Shown piece after piece: positions 1-12,743 of a DNA stretch of 64,000 nucleotides. The position numbers and the translations under genes are program-made. The notes below the pieces were generated by a model that was given only the letters and a program-made list of their open reading frames with translations, ran no database searches and had not been told where the DNA came from. How positions within the stretch are numbered: position 1 is the stretch's first letter; each line of letters starts with the position of its first letter. The stretch is from contig JNVV01000003.1 of assembly GCA_000733355.1 (NCBI GenBank), positions 558,001 through 622,000 of the forward strand, read 5' to 3'. The DNA comes from Falciphora oryzae (Eukaryota > Ascomycota > Sordariomycetes > Magnaporthales > Magnaporthaceae).

Positions 1-695
1 ATCGCTGATGGAGACCAAAACTCGTCCGTCTTCGCCGAGGCAGGTGTGCTGCCAGGTGGGGCCGTTGCCCTGATTGAGGAAGTCGCAGGTGAATCCTGAT
101 TTTGTTCCTCGCCCGGACTGAATGGGCCGCCACTGAGTGGAAGAGCGGGGAATGACATGGCGAAAAGGCTCCTTTTGATGCTACATGGCGGATACTTGCT
201 CTCTCAAACGAATAGAGATTTGGATAGCATCCAGCATTGCCGAGGGTGAGGGTGCTTGGGACTGAAAATCGTTGAATGCGGTCGTGAAGGTTGAAGGTGA
301 AAAGTTTGGAGGCGCATGACCGCCGCTGGAGCACAGTGCCAGCGATCCGCCGTACCACGTGACCAATGCTCTCTGCGTCTTGTCAAGGCCAAGGCCAATG
401 TGCCTCAAGCGCTGGCATAATATTCTCATATTCGCCTTGGTATCACCTCTAATCCATCTATCTTCTGTTCTATGTTCATAGCAGTTATCCTATAAACAGC
501 CCGAAACCTTTGATGGGAATCAAAACGAAGAGGAAACAAAAACTCCACTGTGAAAATGGGTCTCTGAGCAATTACTAGTGCTCGACATCGAGTAAGAAAC
601 GAAAATAACGAAAGCAAATGCTGCAAACAGCCGCCCGGCCACTGCCTAGCCCCATGGTATCATTCACTCCCTTCTTTCTATCTTCTCCATTTCTC
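1..695. other. left edge, no gene assigned
   Basis: No gene could be assigned here. On the minus strand, roughly positions 1-175 can be read as an open stretch with several Cys and Trp codons, closed upstream by a TAG. On the plus strand, positions 1-96 can be read as the last 31 codons of a frame ending in TGA. Either could be the end of a gene lying mostly outside the window, and the sequence does not decide between them. Positions 430-695 contain only short frames and should include the 3' untranslated region of the sugar transporter that ends at 696. Confidence 0.3.
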
Positions 696-2540
696 TCAGG
701 CACCCCTGCCATTCGCCGCGGATGCAAAGTTGCCTACCGCCGGCGACGACGTGCCCATCTCCTCGTCGCTGCCACTTCCCCAATTTGAGACGCGTGGCTT
801 CTCGTCCGAGGACGTGCGCTGGACGGGCTGGGGCGCCTTCTCGGCCGCGGTGACGCCGCCCGAGGTGTCCTGCCGGATCAGGCCGTACTTGATGGACTGG
901 CCCTCGATCTCCTCGGGCGCGAGGAAGGGCAGGTCGTACGAGGCCTTGACGTACGAGATGTCGTCGGTGAAGCCCTTTGCGAAGATGACGTCGATCTCCT
1001 CGAGCGAGCGGCGCTTGGTCTCGGGGAAGAAGAAGTAGATGATGGGGACGAAGATACCGTTCATGATCGCGAAGAAGAGATAGGTCCCCCACCCGATGTT
1101 GGCGATCATGATGGGCACGACCATGACGACCAGGAAGTTGAACAGCCAGTTGGTGCAGGTGCTCACCGCGTTGGCCTTTGCGCGCGTCTTGATCGGGTTC
1201 ACCTCGGCTGGGTAGAGCCAGGGGAGCGGCAGCCAGGTCGCGCCGAAGAAAGCGATATATGTGAATAAACCGACGGCCGCGCCCTTGGCTGCCTCCTCGG
1301 TGCCGGGGATCAGGCACGCAAAAACGAGGACCATCGACAGGCACTGTCCCACGCTGCCGATGAGGAAGAGGAGTCGGCGGCCGGCACGCTCAATGACGAA
1401 CCAAGAGGTGGTGGCGAAGATGGCGTAGACGATCATGTTGACGCCGCCGAGCAGGAGCGCCATCTCGTGCGTCTCGCCGATGCTCTGCTGGAACAGGATC
1501 GGGAAGTAGTAGATGACGGCGTTGCAGCCACCGATCTGCTGCATCAGCTGCGACCCGGAGCCCAGCAGGACGCGGCGCAGGTGCTGCGTCGGCCCGCCGG
1601 TGAGGAGCGCCTTGAACGGCGTGCTCTTCTGGCCCGAGAAGCCCGAGGCCTTGATGCTGTCGACGATCAGGTCGCGCTCCAGCGCGGTCTCGGGCGAGTC
1701 GAGCTCGTAGCCCCTGAGGGCCGCGATGACGCGGTCGGCCTCGTCGGCGCGGTCGTGGGTCAGCAGCCACCGGGGGGACTCGGGCAGGAAGATCATGGGC
1801 ACCGCGACCAGGAGCGCGAAAATAAGCTGGAAGGCGATCGGAAAGCGCCACACCAGGTCGTCCGGCCCAAAGGACGCACCGTAATCAAGCCAATAGGCAA
1901 TAACGGTGCCGAACGCGATGATGCCGCCCTCGATGCAGATGAGTAGGCCGCGGTTTGACGTCTTGCTGCACTCGGCCTGGTACGTCGGGATGGTCGAGGT
2001 GTTGATTCCGTTGCCCACACCCATCACGGTGCGCCCGATGATGAACTGTGCCAGTGGAGCAGCGTTGGGCTTGAGAGTCAGGACCTGGATCACCACACCG
2101 ATTGCCATGATGACGGCACCAAGGATCATGGCCCTTCGCCGTCCCAGGAGGTCGCCTATCCAGAGGATAAACATCGCTCCCGCTAGGCATCCAATCTCAT
2201 AGATGGCTTCATCGGAGGTACTCATGGTTAGTCTATTTTTCATGTCTCTTTGTAACAGGCCAAGCATATACCGGTCACAAAGCCCTGCATTGTCGGGTTG
2301 TCTCGGGTCTCCGGGAAGTAGTCGTTGAATGCGGGAGCTGAAATGATGCCACTCATAACTCTAGAAGTAACAGCGAGGCACGTTAGTCGCGTATCCAGCT
2401 GGTGCATACGATTGCTTGTCAAAGAGCTTAAGAACTTACCCTTGGTCGTATCCAAACAACAGGAAGCCCGTTGTAGCGACCGCCGAGACGGTCACCGACA
2501 ACGGGCGCCCGGTGAGGCTCATGAACCTGGGCGGCGCCAT
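696..2540 (-). CDS. MFS sugar/hexose transporter, 3 exons
   Basis: This is a sugar porter of the major facilitator superfamily, expected in the plasma membrane and importing a hexose, pentose or similar sugar by proton symport. Exons on the minus strand are 2440-2540, 2272-2360 and 696-2206, giving 566 aa. Exon 1 ends in GYDQG and continues as VMSG in exon 2, the usual helix-1 sequence. The exon 2/3 junction restores TAIYEIG. Family signatures are GRRR near residue 85, PESPRW near 205, QQIGGCNAVIYY in helix 7 and PETKRRSLEEID before the C-terminal tail. The tail is long, polar and probably cytosolic. The start at 2540 was chosen because it begins a full first helix and lies about 150 bp from a TATA-like site. 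Substrate cannot be read from the sequence. Splice sites are inferred by eye. Confidence 0.93.
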
Positions 2541-4328
2541 ATTTGCGGTGTGGTCTTGTTTCGAGTAGTCACTCCCTCTCGTTTGCGTGGACCTTGGGTA
2601 TCTAGCAGACAAGAAGACTGAGACCGAAGTATGTCGATGGATCTTTTGAAGGGTCTTTCCCTAGCGGATCTACAATGGGGAGGATCCCCTTATATACAGC
2701 TAGTCTGCTCGGCCGATCGTCTTCCCACTACACTTTATTTCTCCACCATCTCCCTCTACCACTCCCCATTCATATTTTTTCATTGCGGTTTTTCTTGGCG
2801 GGTGTATCTGCTCCTCCACTAACCTTGTGTGCGACCCTGTGTAACACTGTGACGCCTGCAGGCCGAAGACACGTTAATCCTGCCTATCCGGAGGGTGGGT
2901 GCGCGAGCGCATGCAGGAGGTTGGCTGAACGTCGCCCGCGGGTACGCCGCCAAGGAAATCTTCCGGGAATGTACGGGAGGACTCGACTCGTGGCTCAAAA
3001 GTTGTGTCGCATTGGGGCCAAGATCTGGCGTTGGGAGAAGAGATGAGGATCTCTGGATCTCTGGGTCCGACAGGTTCAGATTTTTTCCTCGCGCGGTGCA
3101 CTAACAGGACAGGCCCGGAGCACATGGTCGTCATACTGGATCCTCTCGGTGGACGGAGGCTCCGTCGGTGGGCTTGGGCTGCTGCTTGCCAATGGTGGGC
3201 GGCAGAGAGATGCCCGTCAGGTTCGACCCCACCCCAGCGCACGCAGTCCCACCGCCGCCAGGTCCAATGAGGTCATCCCGTGGACCCGACCCCGTCGTTG
3301 AGCGGGAACCTCTCGGCTGCGGCGGCAAGGAGGCTAAGCCGGTACTTGGTGCCCTGGCACAGTTCAAGGTTGACTGCAACCCAGAGTTGCGAAGCAATGG
3401 GCGTGCAGCAAACTTTGAGCGAGCACGAGTCGTCAAATTCGTCGAACTGCCACCAACCCATTGACGCTCTGTGTGATGACACGCTGAGAGCCTGGCACAT
3501 GCTAAAGAGGACAGGGGGAGCCACACGAAAGCACATAAGCAAAGGTATATATGTCGGAGGTGTGGCGGGAGAGCGGGTTGTTCACACCGACGGACCCTAT
3601 CAACGTCCATATGCACCTCGCACATCGTAGGATGAGACCCTCGAAAGCAGCCTCTTCAATACAGTGGTCCCCACAGAAAAAAAGTGCGCCGAAGTGCGCA
3701 TAGGGGTCCAACGCCGGCCCAGTGGCCCCCGCCATCTCACAGGCTGCCCGAGGTAGGCCCGTGGAAACAGGAAGTCTGACGCTAAATGCTGGCCCCAAAA
3801 GAACGGAGAAGGAAAAGAAAATTTCCCCCTATCTTGGAGTATCCAGCCGTTCCATTTTATTCCCCATGTTGAAGGGATCACCTTTACGTCACTGCCAGTT
3901 TCCTGGACTGTGCAACCGGGGCAACACTAATGAGGCCGAGCACGCCTAGATAAAGGTCTTTCTTCACATGCACACATACTTACCTGTGGGAAGTCACACC
4001 CGATACCATGCCTCCGAGGAAGGTAGCAGAAGGCGGTGTGAGCTCGGCTGGCGCTAACGTAGGCTTGGGACGTTGCTTTGGGTAAAAAAAAAAAAAAAAA
4101 AAGTGTCGGGACGCGAGAAGATCAAATTGATTCGATGCCACCCATACAAGAACTCCGGAACAGATTCGCCAAGTAGCAATTTTCCGAGAAGACGCCGTTT
4201 AACTCCAAGATTATGTGTCCATATGTGGCACGAACAAAGCCAATGAAGACATTCCGTATGCGGTATATATACTGCAGGTTCGCGCTTCATGTACAGTTTG
4301 TACTGTAGTGGTGTAGTGTTGCTGATTA
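2541..4328. other. intergenic; promoter of the sugar transporter
   Basis: There is no coding region that I can support in this stretch. It holds the promoter and 5' leader of the minus-strand sugar transporter on its left and the 3' end of the minus-strand Cys-rich gene on its right. An A19 run lies near 4085-4103. The short open frames around 2870-3630 overlap on both strands in several phases and show no recognisable domain, so they are left out. Confidence 0.6.
2686..2698 (-). promoter_or_regulatory. TATA-like element of the sugar transporter
   Basis: Read on the minus strand the site is TGTATATAAGGGG, a good TATA match, about 150 bp upstream of the start codon at 2540. Position and orientation fit a core promoter. 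No transcription start can be fixed from sequence alone. Confidence 0.45.
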
Positions 4329-5592
4329 TTATTCTCGTGGGGTATCGGGTTGGTGGAACGGCCGAGAGTTCACGCTGATTGGCGACGAGTGGTGCGGCGT
4401 TGTTGCACTGTTGAGTATCGAGGGTGGCACGTGTGGCGAGTTCGGCGCCTCCACCAAGTATGTCATCTCGTCCGCGGTGCCGGCTAGCTGGTGAATAGTT
4501 GTGTGTGGTGCCTCATACACCTTAGGCTTGTCCTCGGCTGTGGCCCCGTAAAGCGGCGGCAGCCGCTGATGCATGGAAGAAGGCGTGGGCGACGAGAAAG
4601 CGGATGGGTGGAGCAGCTGATTCTCCTGAGGCTTTGGGTGGGAGGATTGCGGTTCCTGGCGCTGGAAATTGTCTTTGAAGTCGGCCAGCTCGGCTCGCGC
4701 GGCCGCCGCGTCCTGACGTGCCCGCCGCCACAAAAATAAGGTGCCGATAAGCGCGCATGTGAGGGGAAGTCCCAGGCCGAGGCCAACGCCGAGACCGACA
4801 GTGGTCGCCAACTTCTTGTCCGAGTCCTCGACTTGTGCTCGGCCGGCAGCAGCGGCAGCAGCAAGGGCAGTAGCAAGGCCAGTGTCGTCAGGGGATGCGG
4901 TTGTGGTGACCGTTGCGGCGGCGGGGCAACCGGCCGTCAGGAAGGGCGGAGGGCCTCCCCTCCCGGGGCGGCCGGGTGGACCTCCGCCACCATTGGAGTC
5001 TGCGACGCATGTGCCGGCCTGTAGGATGCCGTTCTGCGAGAATGGCCGCTCATCGCGGACCTGACCCATTGGCACCGTGAAGCTCCGACTACAGTCGTCG
5101 GTACGGGAGCCGCAGATCCAGTGGTCAGTGCTACTCGAACACTGACGCAGCTCCGAGGGAGAGTCCCGCTGTTCTGCTGCGCACCAACGCGGGCACAGGT
5201 CGCTATTCCAGGTTTTATCGGTGCAGGACACGCGGGATATTTGGTTCGAGGCGGGATTCCAACATAGCCCGTTGCTCAGGCAGGCTAACGTCCAGACAAA
5301 AGTGGCCATGTCAGCAACCTAGATTTAGATATCGGCATGGAGATAGGGGTGAGAGCGAACATCACTTACTTTGGCTTGATTCGCAGCAGGAACTGACAGC
5401 ACCGTTGCTGCATGCGATCCCCTTCTCATGGAGCTTCCCACCCGGAAAGAAACATTGCGTATTATTGTTTTGTTGGCCCTGTTGTCCCGGTGGCCCTTGC
5501 CCCACCACCACCCGGACGAAAAAGACGGACAGGAGTAGGGCTAGCATGATGCCGGACCCTCGGGGAAGAATGATGGAATAGATGAGGGTCAT
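4329..5592 (-). CDS. Cys-rich single-span surface protein, 2 exons
   Basis: Function is unknown. Exons on the minus strand are 5370-5592 and 4329-5284, giving 392 aa. The intron has GTAAGT, a CTGAC branch site and a TTAG acceptor, and it joins SSQ to TCLSNGLCWNP. An N-terminal hydrophobic segment (about 1-31, alternative Met at 16) looks like a signal peptide. Residues 35-170 form a Cys-rich domain of a type common in fungal surface proteins (FFPGG, CCESS, NGLCW, WNSDLCPRWC). A Gly/Pro- and Ala/Thr-rich linker follows. One transmembrane helix lies at about 235-259, then WRRAR and a short coiled-coil-like segment, then a Pro/Ser-rich cytosolic tail. This architecture recalls fungal wall-stress sensors, but the Cys spacing is not a clear WSC domain. 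A receptor or sensor role is inference only. Confidence 0.85.
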
Positions 5593-7849
5593 TAGGTATG
5601 TCGGGTTTTATTTACTCGGGATAACGGTTCGAATATATGTTTTCTGTGTTCGCACAAAGGAATTGCGTATATATCTTTGAAGGAGCACTGAGAGAGATAG
5701 GCAGGACGCGGTAGGATGAGATGGGAGGCACACGGCCACCCTCTAGATGGCGGGCCGTCCCTAGGGGTCTTGATATACATGCCATTGGTATGTGAAAACC
5801 GGCTGCCTGTAGGCCATGGATGCCGAGTGGCTAGACGACATTGTGCAACCACGGCAGTACAACCAACGGCTGCACCTAATGTGCCATGCCACAATAGAAC
5901 CAGTTTGTGCCCCTGCATTCGGTGGTGTTGGTGCTTCTCTCCGAGGGGTTCGATGCAGGTCACACCAAACGGGAGAAGATGCGCAGTAGCGGCATCGCCT
6001 TGATTGCATCCAGTAATCGACCGGCCTCCTGTCAAAGAGGGGAGGGGGACAGTGAGGACGCCAAAATGGCAGCCAAGGCAGTGTGGGGTTCGCAGGTTCG
6101 GGGCCGCTAGCCGCCGCAAATGATACTCAGGGTCGCGAAATCACGCGGTGAGATGGCCGCGGCACAAGCATCTCGGGACCGATGCTGGGCCTCCCGGCTG
6201 CATGCAGCGGCAGGCCGTCTTTATTCGGCTGAGCCGGGATCGCGCCCACGCTCCGCGCCACACCCACTGACCTTGCGCCTGGTGCGGGAAGCCCTCGCTC
6301 GTCTATTATAGTAGCTCATTTCCGGCTGCTGACTCTGGCTATCGGGAGGGTCAATGCCAGACAACTGTTTGCTTTGGCGAGTCGTCGCACACGATCTGAC
6401 GCGCCTGTGCGTGATGAGTTGTGCTCGTCGCCGAGGCAAGCGAGGAGGGAATGTGGCACAGGACAACGAATGATCGCTGAAATAGGCAGGTCAGAAAAAG
6501 GCAGGGGAGCATGACTGAACACTGGAAATTGTTTGCACTCAAAAGTCATCTCCATGTTGCGCTATCGGAAGCGGCTGTGTGGCTCAGCCTGGTGTGGGAG
6601 CCAGGCGGTTGTGGTGCCCGAATGCCACCCTATAAAAGCTCCACTAGGGTATGCCCGGGCCCGGCGTTCACTGGACGGGACCGCAAGCGATCAAATGGCA
6701 CATCGGGACGCCAGCGATCGCCAAATCGCCAACCTAATAAATGGAACGTTCCCCGGAGCTTTCTGCCCAGGTCGGCAGGTGTCTCGACCACGCGCGTCGA
6801 CGTTGGTTTGTTGGTTACGGGGAACTTGGCACGCCTGGCAGGTCGGTGACGGGCAGACTTGAGCCAGCACATGGCCTCAAATTGGGTTAGACAAACCGTC
6901 GAGGTATGGCTAGCTGGAAACCAAGCACTCGCCCGACAGGAGAACGTTCACGACTGACGCCAAGAGACCGGGCCCGGTATCCCAGCATGACTCCAGGCTG
7001 TGCGTGTCTTCACGACGGTTCGAGTTGAAGATGTTTGCTTCGAAGAGGTCGGAAACAAGTGAGGCCGAGAAAAAAACCGAGAAAAAAAAAGAGGACAAAA
7101 AGGAAAAAAAGAAAAAAAAGGCGCGGCATGGCTTGACGGAAAAGTCCAGAAGCTCCAGAGAAGGTAAAAGGGTCATTGTGACGAAGACTCACTGGACACG
7201 CGTCTGATTCGTAGACGGCAGTCGAAGCTTATTGACGAATCACGCAGGCCGCGCCTTCCCCACAATACAATAGTGTCACGTGGACAGTCAGGTGCCAGGC
7301 ACTCAGCAGGCCGGAGGGCTGGTGGGGCCGTGCACGCGCCCTGGTTGCGGCGAGCCGCTTCTGGCGAATCGCTGCACCCTAGGACAGCTGTTACTGGGCC
7401 CAGCCCGGTGCCTCAACTTTTCGTCGTGGATTTTCTCAAGGCACAAATCCAAACCTGAAGCTTCCCTCTCAGTCTTCGCACTCCATTTACTTTCCAAACC
7501 ACGCGCAAAATCGAAAAAATTCCAGCAAGCCTGCACAACTCTGTTCGGCACCTCGATTGTGACCAAGCATCTTTGCCCTCATTGTCTCGCAACCTGCCGA
7601 CCTCCATTTGCCCATCGGGACCCCTGTATCCATCACCCTCATCGTCGCACGTTTTGCCGGGGCAAAATATCGCGATAGATTTTAGCTCCGAAGCTTCTTT
7701 TTCCAACACAGCCCCGACTGCTGCTTCGCGTGTGCGTGTTGGTCACCTGGATTGTGCCCCAGCGATCGCGAAATTGCCGGCCCTTGTCGTGCTCACAATC
7801 CACCTCCATCACAGTTGCCAATCGGTCTTCACGAGCAACAGCATCCGAA
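5593..7849. other. divergent intergenic region
   Basis: This stretch lies between the divergent Cys-rich gene (-) and GYF gene (+), so it contains both promoters. I see no supported coding region. A purine tract of A runs broken by single G lies at about 7068-7122, and a pyrimidine-leaning leader at about 7430-7700 precedes the GYF start codon, as is usual for fungal 5' leaders. Confidence 0.6.
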
Positions 7850-10800
7850 ATGCCCTCCCAACTCCCGTCGAGCTTCGCATCAGCGGCCGCTGGCCAATCG
7901 AGCCGCGATTCCAGAGGCGGGCGTGACGGTCGCGGAAGTGGCAGCGGAGAGTGGTGCGTGCCTGCGTGCCCCTTGGACGCGATGCGGCGGGGGTGTCAAA
8001 GCCATGATGGGGCCCTCATAACGCGCCTCCCCCGCAGGAGCCTCGAGCTAACGCGTGCCCGTTTGTGCCACTTCTAGGTCTCGACGTGATGGGCGGTCGA
8101 CCAACGGCACCATGACCTTCCGCCGTTCATCAACCACTCCTTTCAACAACCAGTCCACGTCGCAGCCACCCCCGCCAGCCGACGGCCCCGCGCCCCAGGC
8201 ACAGCCCACCCCGGCCGACGTGGTTCCTTTCGACGGATCGCTCCGTTATACCAAGGAGCAACTACTAGAGATCTACAAGGTGTCTGATACAGGTGCTGCC
8301 GCCAACGTAGAGAGCTTGTTTGTCGCTGGCTGGACTCCGGCGCCTGTCAACGGGAACGCGACCAGGAACTGGGGGAAGGGCAACGAAACCCATATTCCCC
8401 AAGATCCCAGCGTATGCTGGGACACCAGCGGCACAGTCAAGCCTATCGGCTTGCAGGAGATGTCGGCTGAAGAGAAGGAGGTGCGTGATCGTCCTGTTCG
8501 TGTGATCTCTCGCCACAGCCATGGTGCCGAGACATCCATTCGCCGTATGGTGACTGGCGGCTGTTTCTCTAACATTTGCCTGATCAACAGCTGTTCAACT
8601 CCGACGTCAACTCCACAATAAAGCCCCCTCAGCAAAACAAGGATGGGACCCACCAGGGAGGCGGCCTCAACGGCCGAAAGGCATCCATCTCCCATGGCAG
8701 CACCTTTGCGACCTCGTCCCCTTCGACCGCATCGCGACCGGGGACCCGGCGCCGAGAGACTGGCGACATGAGTCCGTTCCCCGTCGACGGCCTTGTCTCC
8801 CCGACCGGAAGCCGATTCGCGCGCGGCGACTCATCCTCATGGTTCGGTCGCCGGAGCCTCGAGGAGAAGGAGGACACGTTCGAGGAACCGGCGGAGGATC
8901 TATCGGCGATTAATCGAGATGCGCCTCCCACGCGGTCTACTGGATTCGGGGCGCTTTCTCGCTCCAATACCGCCGGCACAGCTGCCTCGGGCGCGTCTGG
9001 ATTTGCGGCTGCCTCTACGCTGTGGGGCGCGCCCTCTGCACAAACGGCAGCTCCATCAGCCATGGGTAGTTTCGGTAACTTTTCGATGACGTCCTCGGCG
9101 ATTGGCGACAAGCGCTTCACGGGCGCACGAGAGAGCCGTCTCGCGCACCTGATTCCCAAGGACAATGTCGCCTCTCCCTTGGAAGGCTCTTCCACTCCGA
9201 AGGGAAACGAGGCTGCAGCGGCGGAGCCCGGTCGATCCTGGCGCCCCCGTCCTCGAACCGACACTGACCCGTTTAGAGAAGATGGCGGTAACCTCGACTC
9301 TCTTCGGGAAGGTACTAGCCCGTCCCCTCAGCAGGTGGGGGGTCCGCGTGGGAACATCTTCGAAACCCCTGTCAAGGGTTCCGCGGGTGACTTCGGGATG
9401 TCAGGTCTGAACCTCGGAGGGCAGAAGGAAGAGACGGGCACCCCCGAGACAAATCCCTACCGCAGCCCACCTGCCGAACGCGGCGACGACGAGACGGGCA
9501 CCGGGGACTTTGGCGCAGGACATGCTCATGGCCAAAGTGCGGAGCAGGCCTCGGGGTTTGGCGCGATCGCTCGCGGATTTCCCTCTGCGGCAAATATTGA
9601 AGGAAGCGCGGGTGACCGCAGCCAAACTTCGAGTGTCGGGGCGAACAAAGGCTTCCATCCCCTCAATAACCTGACAGGCTGGCCTTCCGGACTGACCTCG
9701 GGCACTCCTGACCGGGAGCGGACCGGATTCCCGAATCCGTTTGGCAACTCGATCTTCAGCCCGGACATTCAGTCCCCCGCGGGTGGCCTAACCGGTCTAG
9801 GTAATGTGTTCGGCCCCGCCAGCGCGGGCGGTTCGCTCCGTGGAGGTTCCAAGCTTGGATCACTATTTCCTGCCGCCATGCAGGCGCAGATGCAGGTGCC
9901 CGACCACGAGAGTCTCGCCGATCCTCTTGCGGATTTCCGGCAGGTGAACCCGCTAGGCGCCATTGGGCGCAGCGCTGCTGGGCCGCAGCCCCGGGAGACA
10001 GACAGTCCTTTGCGTGGTGGCCGCTCTGGCATGTTCGAAGAGCTCTTCCCAACGTCTGATGCGGCCCGGGCCCAGGGCCTCTTCTCCACGGCCGAGCCTA
10101 CTCAAGGCCTGACGTCTACCACCCAGGCGCAGCCCTTCGCTGCCGTCACATCGGCGCAGTCGTTCCCAGGGATCCATGCACAGAGCGACACTCCCCCTTC
10201 GCAGACCCAAGCGCGAACCATGGTAATGCCTGATCGTATGAGATGGGTGTACCTGGATCCCCAGGGAAGCACGCAAGGACCTTTTACTGGCTTGGAGATG
10301 AATGATTGGTACAAGGCCAATTTCTTCACCCCTGACCTTCGAGTCAAGCGGATTGAAGACGACGACTTCGAGCCTCTGGGTCAGCTCATCCGTCGCATCG
10401 GCAACTCCCGCGAGCCATTCCTCGTGCCCCAGATTGGCGTGGCCCATGGACCGCCATCGCAGGCTGGTCCCTTCTCACAGGGTGACGCCCGCGGTGTCAT
10501 TCCTCCCCTCGTAGGTGCGTTCCCGAGCTTTGGACGCACGCTTACGGCCGAGGAACAGAACAACCTGGAGCGACGCAAACAGGAGGAGCAGTTCTTGATG
10601 CACCGCCAGCGCGAGTTTATGGCTCAGCAGCAGCAGGTGTTCACCAAGATGGCCATGCAAGGTGGCGTTCCAGGCGTCCTGCATCACCACTCCAGCGCTC
10701 ACAGCCTCCAGAGCCAGCCTAGCTTTAGCAGCATGACGTCTCCCATCGGTATGCCTCCTCAAGCCACCATTGGCACCATTGGAGCCTCGGCCGCCGGGCC

Positions 10801-12743
10801 CTCCTACTTCGACGCTGCCACTCAGGGACTCCCACAGTCGGGTCTCGTCGCTGCCCCGACGGATATTTTTCAGGGTGACCTGAACATCCAAGAGCGCCAG
10901 ATGCTTGCAAGCTTGCAGGGCGGCGTTGGTGTGCTCCCCAACATCCTCCAGCCTCAGCGCCCGGCTGCCGCCACTGCCACGTCTGCCCCCAGCAACCCTC
11001 CCCTCGACGCCAGCCTTCGCAGCCAACTTCCTGGTGTCGACCAGCTCCAGCAGGATTCCCAAGGCTTCAGCGCTCGACTGAAGGAATTCCAGGAGATCCG
11101 CGCCCAGAGAGACGCCGAAGAGTCTGGGGAGCCTTCAACAGCGACTGCGAAGCCCAGCGCCCCCGAAGAGGCTGCCGCCGACGAGACCACAGCCAAGCCA
11201 TCGGCCCCACAGGACGCGGCGCAGATTGTCGAAGAGGTCGCCAAAGCCCAACAGGATCAGAACAAGAAGGCTGCGGCTCAGGCTCAGGCCGGCATCCTTT
11301 CTCTTACGCAACAGGTCCAGAAGACGCAGGCCGCTGCTGCCAAGCATGTCCAGCCCCTGGAGAGCGGCGTTTTGATGCCGTTCCCGCCACCCGCTGGCGC
11401 GCCGCTTGCTGCGCCAACCGCTCAGAGAACCCGTTCGACACTACCTGACCAATTCGCTGTCAGCCGCTCCCATTCAGGCACCCCCGAGAGTGTCTCCGCC
11501 CAGACGGCCCCTCCGCTTGCTCCTTGGGCCCGCGCAGAGCCCGAGCAGCAGAAGGGACCGAACTTCCGTGAGATTCAAGAGGCTGAGGCGAAGAAGGCCG
11601 CTCGCGCCGAGATTGCGGCTGCCGCCGCCCGCCGCGCGATCCTTGAGCAGGAGGCCGCTCTCGCCCGCGAGCGTGAAAAGACAGCCGTTAGCGGCGCTGC
11701 TCCCATTCTCCCTACCTCGAGCACCTGGGGCAGCGGTTCGCCCGTAACTCCTTCAGCTTCCGCGAGCGCCTGGGCCAAACCCACCGCCGGCGGAGCGAAG
11801 GGCGCCAACGCGACCCCCGCCACAGGACCTGCCGCCGCTGTGACCAACGCGGAGAAGAAGAAGACGCTGGCCGAGATTCAGCGCGAGGAGGAGGCCCGTA
11901 AGCAACGCCTCGCCAAAGCCCAGGAGCAGGCCGCCGCCGCCACCACTGCCGCTATTATCAACAACAACATGGGCAAACGCTACGCCGACCTAGCCAGCAA
12001 GGTCGGTCAGCCTGGCGGAGCTCCCGTGAGTGCTGCGGCTGCTGTTGCTGGCGGACCCCCTGGCGCCGGCTGGGCAACGGTTGGTGCTGGTGGAAAGGTG
12101 AAAATCCCGACTGGCCCCTCGGGACAGCAGCAGGCTGTCCGCACCGCCAGCTCTGGGGCCGCCAAGCCTGCTGCCACAGTTGCTGCTAAGCCTGCTGTCT
12201 CGAGACCCAACGTGACGCCCGCCAGCAAGACCGATACGGTTGGGGCTGCCATGGAGGAGTTTAACAAGTGGCTTCGCCGTGAGCTGGGCCGCGGTATCAC
12301 TGGCGGAATCGACAGTAAGTTACATCCTTGCCGCCTGGCTATTACTTTATCTTGTGTTCATTCCATCGCTAACAATCCGCCACACAGTTGATACATTTGC
12401 CTCGACTCTGCTCGTCCTCCCTCTTGACCAGACCCTGATCTCAGATGCGGTGTATGCCAACTCCACTACCATGGACGGCCGTCACTTTGCGGAGGAGTTT
12501 GTTCGGCGCAAGAAGCTCGCCGATAAGGGTGTGGTGGAGAAGCAGCCCGCGGGCGGTCGCGGCGGTGCCAATGGCCCGGGAGCTTCGTCGGCTGCCAACT
12601 CCGATAATAAGGGCTGGAGTGAGGTCGCCAAGAAGGGCAGCGGTGGCGCTGCTGCAACCAACGGCGGCAACACCGGCGGCGAGGGCACCATTCAGGGCGC
12701 CGGATTCAAGGTCGTGCCCGGCCGCAAGCGCGGCAAGAAATAA
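7850..12743 (+). CDS. GYF-domain protein (Smy2/GIGYF-like), 4 exons
   Basis: This is a large, mostly disordered adaptor with one GYF domain, the module that binds proline-rich ligands. Exons are 7850-7953, 8078-8480, 8591-12314 and 12388-12743, giving 1528 aa. Exon 1 encodes the MPSQLPSSF N terminus and its junction restores W-SRRDGR. The GYF domain is at about 717-775 (RWVYLDPQGSTQGPFTGLEM, then DWY). Residues 92-98, YTKEQLL, match the eIF4E-binding consensus YxxxxL-phi. Around residues 810-1250 there are Gln/Ala-rich and charged, coiled-coil-prone segments. The C-terminal exon ends in a Gly-rich and basic tail. Related yeast Smy2/Syh1 and metazoan GIGYF proteins act in mRNA repression, ribosome quality control and vesicle traffic. 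Which of these applies here is inference. Confidence 0.93.

Noticed and set aside
3200..3240. GGTTCGACCCC resembling a tRNA T arm
   Set aside because: No matching acceptor stem, D arm or anticodon arm could be folded around it.
7060..7125. Lys/Glu-rich 67-codon frame made of GAA/AAA runs
   Set aside because: It only reflects a simple purine tract within an intergenic region.
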